Of a stretch of DNA of 64,000 nucleotides, positions 56,136 to 64,000 are shown piece by piece (the stretch's first letter is position 1; every line of letters starts with the position of its first letter). The stretch lies in assembly GCA_037127315.1 (NCBI GenBank), contig JBBBDQ010000442.1:1697001-1761000 (forward strand), read 5' to 3'. The translations under genes and the position numbers were made by a program. A model generated the notes under the pieces. It was not told the DNA's origin. It worked only from the letters and a program-made list of their open reading frames with translations, and did no database searches. The stretch is from Ascarosepion bandense. Its lineage: Eukaryota; Mollusca; Cephalopoda; Sepiida; Sepiidae.

Positions 56136-56367
56136 AGTACATCATGTTTCCAAATTTCTGGCTGAGTTAATTGCGTAGTAGTGTTCTTTTTCTCGCAGGT
56201 GGTGCCCAACGGACCCTACTATACAGTGCAATCGACAAAATTCAAAATTTTTAAAAAATGTGCATTTGCGAAATTAAAACATTTATAATCACGACGATTT
56301 ATCCATCGCACGCTGTACATAATCAGTATCTTTCCCGGAAATAAAACAGTTTTATTTTAAAGTCAAT
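56136..56367. other. unassigned sequence between a mariner relic and a SINE
   Basis: No gene recognised. Confidence 0.4.
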
Positions 56368-56558
56368 CAGTCAGTTAAGTGCCATACGTGATACACGCTT
56401 TGGTTGATCATGTCTCGAAAGAGACATGACTGACTGGGCAGAAGATTATCCCGCAGTAGGTTGCCATTACTTTCTGCGGTAGATTGTTTGCCAACCAAGG
56501 CTATAGAACTTAACCTGTCATGTTATTTGACTTATTATAGCTAGAGGGGGAAGAGATG
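56368..56558 (-). mobile_element. tRNA-derived SINE, 5'-truncated
   Basis: Only the body and 3' end (hairpin CATGTCTCGAAAGAGACATG on the plus strand) remain; the tRNA head is replaced by the foldback hairpin. Confidence 0.8.
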
Positions 56559-56559
56559 T

Positions 56560-56679
56560 ATTATATTATTAAGTAGTAATAAATGGGGGATCTGTTCATT
56601 ACTTCATAACAATATAAAACTGATCCCCCACTTTACGCCCAGTAAAAGCCTTAATCATGTTTTCAACTATTATACTCAG
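56560..56679. repeat. GGGGGATC foldback hairpin plus SINE-linked spacer
   Basis: ATGGGGGATCTGTTC..AAACTGATCCCCCAC forms a ~65-bp hairpin. The spacer GCCCAGTAAAAGCC..TTTCAACTATTAT is the reverse complement of the spacer in the 30.8-31.1 kb duplication. Confidence 0.7.
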
Positions 56680-56978
56680 TCAGTCAGTTGCCATACGTGA
56701 TACACGCTTGGGCGTTCCTGTCTCGAAAGAGACATGACTGACTGGGCAGATTATCCCGCAGTAGGTTGCCATTGCTTTCTGCGGTAGACTGGTTGCCGAC
56801 CAAGGCTATAGAACCCAATCTGTCCTGCTATTTAACCCATAACTGGAAGGAAGAGACAGATTAATACCTTTCCCAAAGGTATTTGCGCGTAAGTGAATGC
56901 AATGAATTCAGCTGGAATTCGAACTCGGCTCCCCGATTTCTCGTTCCGAGCCGATATCCAATGCACCACAACGCACAT
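56680..56978 (-). mobile_element. tRNA-derived SINE, full length
   Basis: Minus strand: TGCGTTGTGGTGCATTGGAT, B box GAGTTCGAATTCC, a complete body and the 3' GACTGACTGAGT. Confidence 0.88.
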
Positions 56979-57407
56979 TATTTTAAAAACTTGTTGTAAA
57001 TATACATTTTGTCTGTATCTATGTATAATGTATGCAAATATTTATATATATATATATATGTGTGTATGTGTGTGTCGTCATAGAAATAAAAATAAATTGC
57101 AATAATTTTTATTCTTCCATTTAGTCACAATGTTATCTTTTAAAATTTGGCTAAGCAGTTTCCTTTTCCCTTCTACCTACCACTACTAACCCAATGGTCA
57201 AGCTACATACCTCCCACTACCATAGAAGAAATTACTACTAAGATTCCGCTAGCTGAACCCTATAAAAGCCATTATTCCCCCACCCTCCCTTTACTAGACT
57301 AAGCCTCCGGCATTAGAACTTTTCCTCATTCTTTGTTTAAACGGGGTTGACAATCCATGGCTTAAAATGGCATGTTGAAAATCGCTAAATTTTATCTGAA
57401 TTGACAG

Positions 57408-57486
<79 letters not shown>

Positions 57487-57519
57487 CAATTTATTTAAAG
57501 ATCTGCCATGCCAAATTTT
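56979..57519. other. unassigned sequence with microsatellites
   Basis: (TA)n/(TG)n at 57,039-57,074 and 57,409-57,481; otherwise no gene recognised. Confidence 0.5.
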
Positions 57520-57570
57520 AATACAAAAACGTGCAGTCGACCGGTTTTGTTCTCTACTCATCAGAACTGT
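57520..57570 (-). ncRNA. hammerhead ribozyme-like motif (PLE/retrozyme type), G lost from GAAA
   Basis: Minus strand: stem I CAGTT, CTGATGA (57,564-57,558), minimal stem II GT/AC with loop AGAGA, AAAAC in place of GAAAC, CCGGTC giving a GTC cleavage triplet (C17 at 57,539), then GACTG pairing with CAGTT (one G-U). The fit to the short-stem hammerheads of PLEs and retrozymes is good apart from the mutated core G. Confidence 0.5.
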
Positions 57571-57677
57571 AAACAGGGAAATTTTATGAAAACTATACAA
57601 ATATCGTGGGTGACGTGATATATATATATATATATGAAATTTTCTTCCAAGCAAGGCGAAGACAGAAGAGTGAGTGA
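57571..57677. other. short spacer
   Basis: Contains a (TA)n run at 57,619-57,636; no gene. Confidence 0.5.
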
Positions 57678-58185
57678 GTGAGTTTTGTTTAACGGCATAT
57701 CAACACTTCTGTGAGTCATTTAATGCCAAAAAGGTGGGATTTTAAGGCATTTTTTTTAATGTTCGTTTATAGTGAGAAGGCCAATTTAGTCAGATTTTAA
57801 CGAAAATTTTGTATTTATTCTTTTTTATTTTAGAAAACTGAAAATGTCTTCTAGTTTTGTATTCAAAAATGTTTTGCTGAGAATGTTTTTCTTCAAAAAT
57901 GTGTTGCGCTAAAAAAATTTTCTTCAAAAATGTATATTTTTCTATAAAAGTCTATTTTTTATGTGTATATATTTCCATAAAAGCATTTTTATATTTTCAT
58001 TGTGTTTTGACCCCAGTTTGGGGGTTAGCTATTTGCCCATAGCTGGGACCCTAACAGGTGCTACCACTCCGGGTCAGAGTGAACCTGGGAACAACAGCAA
58101 TCAAGAGGTGGTTCTATGCTCCTCACAACCTCCCAATCAGAGGCCTTGCTGCCGGATGCAGTTTACCGTCATGCCCAGGACCAGA
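57678..58185 (+). mobile_element. SINE-like repeat with Nin-like core, copy 1
   Basis: GAGTTTTGTTTAACGGCATA, then GAGTCATTTAATGCC, resembles the core domain of mollusc Nin-type SINEs. The distal part has CTAACAGGTGCTACCACTCC and AACCTGGGAACAACAGCAAT. It aligns along its length with 60,718-61,260. Confidence 0.6.
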
Positions 58186-58208
58186 AGACAGAAGAAATGG
58201 AGTACTAA

Positions 58209-58211
58209 TTA

Positions 58212-58270
<59 letters not shown>

Positions 58271-58284
58271 TAAACAAATAAGAT

Positions 58285-58318
<34 letters not shown>

Positions 58319-58336
58319 TAAACAAATAAGTTAAGC

Positions 58337-58390
<54 letters not shown>

Positions 58391-58415
58391 TAAACAAATA
58401 AGATAGATAGACAGG

Positions 58416-58453
<38 letters not shown>

Positions 58454-58467
58454 CATACATACATACA

Positions 58468-58499
<32 letters not shown>

Positions 58500-58506
58500 A
58501 ACAAAT

Positions 58507-58552
<46 letters not shown>

Positions 58553-58561
58553 TAAACAAAT

Positions 58562-58595
<34 letters not shown>

Positions 58596-58609
58596 TAAAC
58601 AAATAAGAT

Positions 58610-58659
<50 letters not shown>

Positions 58660-58673
58660 TAAACAAATAAGAA

Positions 58674-58732
<59 letters not shown>

Positions 58733-58757
58733 TAAACAAATAAGATAGATAGACAGG

Positions 58758-58795
<38 letters not shown>

Positions 58796-58797
58796 CA

Positions 58798-58829
<32 letters not shown>

Positions 58830-58836
58830 AACAAAT

Positions 58837-58870
<34 letters not shown>

Positions 58871-58879
58871 TAAACAAAT

Positions 58880-58926
<47 letters not shown>

Positions 58927-58990
58927 GAAGAAAGAAAGAAAGAAGAAGAAGAAGAAGAAGAAGAAGAAGAAGAAGAAGAAGAAGAAGAAT
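58209..58990. repeat. (TAGA)n/(TACA)n complex array ending in (GAA)n
   Basis: TAGA runs are punctuated about every 60-130 bp by ATATAAACAAATAAGATAG. Two blocks also share the order GACAGGTAGAT, TAGA run, (CATA)n run (58,407-58,500 and 58,750-58,830), a higher-order duplication of about 340 bp. A purine run (GAA)n closes the array. The long minus-strand Y-L-S-I frames are repeat artefacts. Confidence 0.95.
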
Positions 58991-59132
58991 GATCTTGTGC
59001 AAATGAATGACAGAACCGAGTTTAGGAGATATAAGAAAAAGACAAAATATATTAAAAACTACAATAAACAGGAAAGTGTGGAGAGTCATGATTGCTAATA
59101 TCTTGAAGGGATGCAGCAAATAAAAGAAGATT
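58991..59132 (+). pseudogene. RTE-like LINE extreme C-terminus
   Basis: ACCGAGTTTAGGAGATATAA and GTGTGGAGAGTCATGATTGC correspond to G-R-S-L-E-D-I and the final I-A-H-V region of the 41.3-kb copy. Confidence 0.7.
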
Positions 59133-60184
59133 AATTTCAAAATGTCACAAAACAATGTTCCGTTTAGTCATCTTCTTCTTTCTACTGGGCGCTCTAATCG
59201 TGTGACCTTATGTAAAACTAATCTAAATTTAGCACACAAGTCATATTGAACGTTTTGCAAAGGTTAGACAGCGAGCTTCGTAACGTGTTGGCATTGTCAC
59301 GAGTCTGATCCTAATTAGTGACTCTATTTCGTGCGGACTCGTACCAAGCAAAGCTTACTAAATATTAACAGGTCTTCCTTTAACTAACAAGCTTTCAAAA
59401 CTAAAAATCGTCTATTTTTGTTGTTGTTGATTTTTATCTCATCACTTCTAAAATAGAATTTTATTTTTAACTCTCCGAACTTCAGCGGTGAATCGGTCGG
59501 TTTCCAAAGCTCACCAGGGGGAGAAACGATCAGATTAAGATGAAAGAAAAAAGATTTATTAAAAAGAAAAAATGAAAGAAAGAAGTCCTATGATAATAAC
59601 AGGCATCGTTTGCATGTAGACAACCGCGCCTTGTCTTGGGAACAGCGTTCTTCTGTCTTCGAAATGAAAATAATTCAAATGTGTTCCTGATTCTCGCTAA
59701 GGTGTCCATGCACCCAATCCTCTGACGTTTAGCTATTTGCGCTATTTGCAATAATGGGAGGGTTTTTTTTGTTTGTTTTATTTATTTATTGAAGATTACA
59801 TCATGCTGGAGTTTAGTGTATTTCAAAACCAATCAAATGCACTGCAATGTTTGCCTATTCCTTAACGTTTTGCGGATGTAAAAATATTTTTTTAAAAATA
59901 TAAAAAAAAAATTTTAAAAAATTATAAGTGGATACTGAAAATCAATGCGAACTTTCTTTATTTGCGACATTTGCATTTTTTTTTTTACTAAATGATCAAC
60001 CAATACAAGGCCTAAGAGCCAGTCAAGATAGATGTTCATCATTTATCCATCACACCCAGATGGTGCATAGGGCAGCAACCTTTTGTTGCTGTAACAATCT
60101 GTTTTTTTACGGGGCAGGGTTATTAGCCCTTCACCCAACCCCCAAACCTGGAGGACCGGTGGACCATTCTTAGTCCTTACATTT
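59133..60184. other. unassigned sequence
   Basis: No gene recognised. T-rich 59,763-59,790 and A-rich 59,885-59,930. The segment 60,105-60,170 (GGCAGGGTTATTAGCCCTTC, CTGGAGGACCGGTGGACC) has the look of a dispersed mollusc repeat. Confidence 0.4.
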
Positions 60185-60340
60185 ATAGCACCTATTGAAC
60201 AGGTGAAGAGGCTCATCCCTTGTTTCCTGTTTAGGATGCGGTTTCCGGTTTTCTCTTTTCTAATCTTCTCACTCTTATGTAGCCCCCTGCACATCAGTGG
60301 CGTTACCGCCTTGCTTGAGGTGATATTATTAAAAAACAAA
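60185..60340 (+). pseudogene. jockey-like LINE 3' UTR
   Basis: TTATGTAGCCCCCTGCACAT, CAGTGGCGTTACCGCC and TTGCTTGAGGTGATATTAT match the UTRs at 26.55, 38.43 and (minus) 32.78 kb. Confidence 0.75.
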
Positions 60341-60435
60341 ATTCCCAAATGGTCACCCATTTAAGTACTGACCAGGCTTAACTTCGGTGATCGAACGGAA
60401 ACAGGTGTATTCAACACGATATAGCCGTAGACGAG
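60340..60435 (-). pseudogene. 5S rRNA pseudogene with internal deletion
   Basis: The minus strand reads GTCTACGGCTATATCGTG, TTGAATACACCTG, CACCGAAGTTAAGCCTGGTC, AGTACTTAAATGGGTGACC. About nine bases (CAACGTCGA type) are missing from the middle, which removes part of the internal promoter. It directly abuts the LINE tail, consistent with a chimeric reverse-transcription product. Confidence 0.85.
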
Positions 60436-60717
60436 ATATATGTTATTGGATGACATTGATTCATGTGTTTGTTTAACGGCATATCAACTCTTAATGGGTC
60501 ATTTAATGCCGAAATTTAATTTTCTTGTGAGATTTGAAGTCATAGAAATATTATATATGTTGTTCTGCTTTCACAATTGATTACATTGTAGATAATACCA
60601 TGTGCATATACATGTTTGTGTGGACATGATTACTAGAGATGGAAACACGTTGTAGTGTTGCTGAAGTTATGCTTTGGAATAGATTGATTTCTTTCAGAGG
60701 TTGTTTCGATTTCGATT

Positions 60718-61260
60718 TGAGTTTTGTTTAACAACATATCAACACCTCTGTGGGTTATTTAATGCCGAAAAGTTTAAAATTTTTTTTTTTTGTTTAATGT
60801 TTGGTTATAGTAAGAAAGTTGATTTAGTCAGACTTTGACGAAAAAAAAATTATTTATGTTTTAGAAAACTGAAGATGTCTTCTAGTTTCGTATTCAAAAA
60901 TGTATTGCTGGTAATATTTTTCCTTCTAAAATGTGTAATGGTAATAACTTTTCAAAAAAGAAAAAAGTAATGTTGGTAATATTTTTCATTCAAAAGTGTA
61001 TATTTATCAAAGTATTTTTATATATATTATATTTCTATAAAATTATTTTTATACTTTCATAGTGTTTTGACCCCAGTTGGGGGGGGGGTAGCTATTTACC
61101 CATAACTGGGAGCCTAACAGGTGCTACCACTCCGAGTCAGGGTGGACCTGGACCTGGGAACAACAGCAATTAAGAGGTGGTTCTATGCTCCTCACAACTT
61201 CCCAATCAGAGGCCTTGCTACTGGATGCAGTTTACCGTCATACCCAGGAACCTTTCAAAG
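60718..61260 (+). mobile_element. SINE-like repeat with Nin-like core, copy 2
   Basis: GAGTTTTGTTTAACAACATA, GGGTTATTTAATGCCGAAAA and the distal CTAACAGGTGCTACCACTCC match copy 1. A further fragment (TTTGTTTAACGGCATATCAA) is at 60,470. Confidence 0.6.
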
Positions 61261-61302
61261 GTTGTAGGATTTGTCTTGACTAATGTCATAAAAGAGTTCT
61301 TC

Positions 61303-61690
61303 CGTGTCAGTTGGATTGTTGTTTGGTTTTTCTTTAGTGGTATATCAAACACTATGGTTTATTTAATACCGGAAGCTAAATATTTTGAACAATTTTATGA
61401 CTTCAACTAAATATTTTGAACACAATTGTATGCTTTCAGTGACTGATTAAATGTATTGTTTGTAATTTTTTTAATATAAAATATTTTAATTTTTACGATA
61501 AAAATGTACTTTTTAGACTTTCATCGAGGGATTCATTATAACTCAGTAACTGAGAAGCTAACAGATTGTATCACCTCGGGACAGAGTAGACCTGGGAACA
61601 AGTACAGCTAAGAGGTCGTTTCAGGTTCCTAAAAACCTCTAATCCCATTGCTGCAGGTTGTAATTTATCATCAGACGTGAGACTAAAGCT
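61303..61690 (+). mobile_element. SINE-like repeat with Nin-like core, copy 3, diverged
   Basis: GTGGTATATCAAACACTATG, GTTTATTTAATACCGG and AGAGTAGACCTGGGAACAAG keep the order of copies 1 and 2 with strong divergence. Confidence 0.5.
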
Positions 61691-61794
61691 TTTAGAAAGA
61701 CCCTTTTCAATTTTTTTATTATTATTATTTATATTATTATTATTCGAATTTTCCCCAGTCTTCTTCTTTGAAACTTGCTCTACTTTTCTCTTAC

Positions 61795-62137
61795 CTATTC
61801 ATCTGCTTTTCTTTCTTTCTTTCTCTCTCTATTTCTTTCTTTCTTTCTTATTTTATTATTTACTACAACTCTTTTTTATTCCCATTCCTTTTTCTTTCTT
61901 TCTTTCTTTTTCTTTTCTTTCTTTCTTTCTTTCATTTTTTTTTCTTTTTTATCAACGACTTTTTCATTCCCTTTCCCATTGCTTCCACTTTTTTTATATA
62001 ATTTCTTTCTTTCTTTCTTTTTTCTTTCTTTCTTTCTTTCTTTCTTTCAACGACTTTTTCATTCCCTTTCCCATTGCTTCCACTTTTTTAATTTAATTTC
62101 TTTCTTTTTTCTTTCATTCTCTCTTTCTTTCTTTCAT

Positions 62138-62173
<36 letters not shown>

Positions 62174-62228
62174 TTATCAACGACTTTTTCATTCCCTTTC
62201 CCATTGCTTCCACTTTTTTAATTTAATT

Positions 62229-62272
<44 letters not shown>

Positions 62273-62889
62273 TTTTCTTTCTTTTTATCAACGACTTTTT
62301 CATTCCCTTTCCCATTGCTTCCACTTTTTAAATTTAATTTCTTTCTTTTTTCTTTCTTTCTTTCTTTCTTTTTTCTTTCTTTTTTCTCAACGACTTTTTC
62401 ATTCCCTTTCCCATTGCTTCCACTTTTTTAATTTAATTTCTTTCTTTTTTCTTTCTTTCTTTCTTTTTTCTTTCTTTCTTTTTTATCAACGACTTTTTCA
62501 TTCCCTGTCACATTGCTTCCACTTTTTTAATTTAATTTCTTTCTTTTTTTCTTTCTTTCTTTTTTTCTTTCTTTCTTTCTTTCTTTCTTTTTTCTTTCTT
62601 TTTATCAACGCCTTTTTCATTCCCTTTCCCATTGCTTCCACTTTTTAAATTTAATTTCTTTCTTTTTTTCTTTCTTTCTTTTTTCTTTCTTTTTTTCTTT
62701 CTTTCTTTTTTCTTTTTTTATCAACGACTTTTTCATTCCCTTTCCCATTGCTTCCACTTTTTAAATTTAATTTCTTTCTTTTTTCTTTCTTTCTTTCTTT
62801 TTTCTTTCTTTCTTTTTTTCTTTCTTTTTTATCAACGACTTTTTCATTCCCTTTCCCATTGCTTCCACTTTTTTTTAATTTTCTTTTTT

Positions 62890-62925
<36 letters not shown>

Positions 62926-63040
62926 TCAGTGGGTTTTCCCCTCCGTTACTCTGGGTTCTCTTTTCTTTCTTTACTCCTTTTTTTTCTTCAATGACAATGT
63001 TATCCCCTTCAGCCTTGCCTGTGTTTTCATCGTTTTCTTT

Positions 63041-63084
<44 letters not shown>

Positions 63085-63300
63085 TTAAGTTAGTTTCTTT
63101 CTTTCTTCTATGTTTTGCTTTGTTCTCGCTTCTTTCTTTCTTTCTGTCTTTCTTTCTTTCTTTCTTTCTTTTATGTCAGTTTCTTTCTTTCTTTCTTTTT
63201 TCTTTCTTTCTTTCTTTCTTTCTTTTGCTTTTTCATTCCTTCTCTCCTCGATTCTATTTTCCTTTAGTTCTTTCTTTCTTTTTTCTTTCTTTCTTGTCTC
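61795..63300. repeat. (TTTC)n array with a punctuating 50-bp unit
   Basis: Blocks of TTTC alternate with TCAACGACTTTTTCATTCCC, then TTTCCCATTGCTTCCAC and AATTTAATTTC. This spacer occurs about nine times between 61,950 and 62,875 every ~95-130 bp. After 62,920 the spacer changes. The F-L-S-F-F open frames are repeat artefacts. Confidence 0.95.
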
Positions 63301-63419
63301 ATCTTGTTCTCTACCTGCTCCTCTTTTTTTTTTTCATTCCTCCTTTCAATCAATTCTTCTTCGCATTTTAACGTCTCCACGACTCCTTCTTTTCCTTCTG
63401 CTCGTCAATCATTTCTCTT

Positions 63420-63560
63420 GTTCTATATGCCGTGTCTCTTCAGGACAACGGCGACCATGGCTCTCTACAACTTTCTATCTCGTGTGGCTCTTAGCAGTTT
63501 ATCTCCCTTTCATAAGGCCTCCTCTCCCTCCGTTTCTCGTTTCAAATCTCGTACTCTCTA
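63420..63560 (-). pseudogene. RTE-like LINE 3' terminus
   Basis: TTCTATATGCCGTGTCTCTTC, split here as TTCTATATGCCG and TGTCTCTTCAGGAC, then GTGTGGCTCTTAGCAG, parallel the termini at 27.65 and 45.15 kb. Confidence 0.7.
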
Positions 63561-63674
63561 CGCCAACTGGAACAAACCGAGACATATACGTCTAAGTTCA
63601 GTAAATATTCTATTGCGCCAGATAATTGAGGAATATATAATAATTCTATAAACAATTATTTGGTTTCTGTATAT

Positions 63675-64000
63675 GTTTCCGAGATAAGGTATTGTAACTA
63701 TTAATGTTATTTGGACTGTTGTCCTCATCTTTGTTGCCATATTCACCTTCAATATCTGTCTATATTTCTGAGGTGAGGTATTGTAATTATTTACACTATT
63801 TATATTGTTTGGACTGTTGTCCTCAACTTTTCTTGCCATATTCACCTTCAATATCTGTCTATATTTCTGAGATGAGGTATTGTAATTATTTACACTATTT
63901 ACATTGTTTGGACTGTTGTTCTCATCTTTGTTGCCATATTCACCTTCAATATCTGTCTATATTTCTGAGATGAGGTATTGTAATTATTTACAATATTTAT
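63675..64000. repeat. 98-bp tandem repeat running off the window
   Basis: GAGGTATTGTAATTATTTAC recurs at about 63,774, 63,873 and 63,971. Each unit carries TTTGGACTGTTGTCCTC and CACCTTCAATATCTGTC. At least 3.3 copies; the right edge is outside the window. Confidence 0.92.

Noticed and set aside
58209..59155. 222-274-residue Y-L-S-I-rich ORFs
   Set aside because: Encoded entirely by (TAGA)n and related tetranucleotides.
61677..63595. F-L-S-F-rich ORFs up to 207 residues
   Set aside because: Translation of (TTTC)n tracts; hydrophobic runs do not indicate a membrane protein here.

Overview
The window is non-coding, repeat-dominated DNA from a metazoan nuclear genome, most likely a coleoid cephalopod and probably an octopus. 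The evidence is AT-rich sequence, (TA)n/(TG)n/(TAGA)n microsatellites, about ten copies of a tRNA-derived SINE of the type seen in cephalopods, 5'-truncated jockey-like and RTE-like LINE ends, Penelope-like (PLE) remnants, canonical Helitrons and mariner relics. The species call is inference. I find no intact host gene. The only host-type coding candidate is a possible short first exon at 47,027-47,170 behind a plausible core promoter.

Layout. 1-22,790 is a satellite of about 240 copies of a 95-bp monomer, which abuts a minus-strand LINE remnant showing where the monomer came from. 22,790-28,600 holds PLE ends (including a GIY-YIG endonuclease domain), a foldback element, a LINE 3' end, a Helitron, a 272-bp tandem repeat, and a small SINE-like element carrying hammerhead ribozymes. 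28,600-36,800 has tRNA-SINEs, minisatellites, a broken LINE, a foldback insertion and a nested Helitron. 37,000-41,400 has LINE ends, a 30-bp satellite, an 11-bp minisatellite and a tandemly duplicated LINE segment. 43,650-44,566 is a second Helitron. 45,100-47,900 has LINE ends, an array of a mariner terminus, a mariner transposase tail and a 5S rRNA-derived copy. 48,800-51,950 is a 26-unit head-to-tail array of a minimal Helitron. 52,390-52,830 is an LTR-end-derived minisatellite. 53,000-61,700 has a foldback, LINE ends, SINEs, a dead mariner, TAGA arrays and a repeat with a Nin-like core. 61,800-63,300 is a (TTTC)n higher-order repeat. A 98-bp tandem repeat runs off the right edge.

Two themes stand out. 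First, hammerhead motifs: three near-complete ribozymes sit in a B-box-containing SINE-like element (23.97, 24.29 and 28.42 kb) with a compensatory stem change, and related motifs lie in PLE-type 3' ends and a foldback. Second, ends of many transposon classes (LINE, Helitron, mariner, LTR, SINE) have independently become tandem arrays here, the 22.8-kb satellite being the extreme case.
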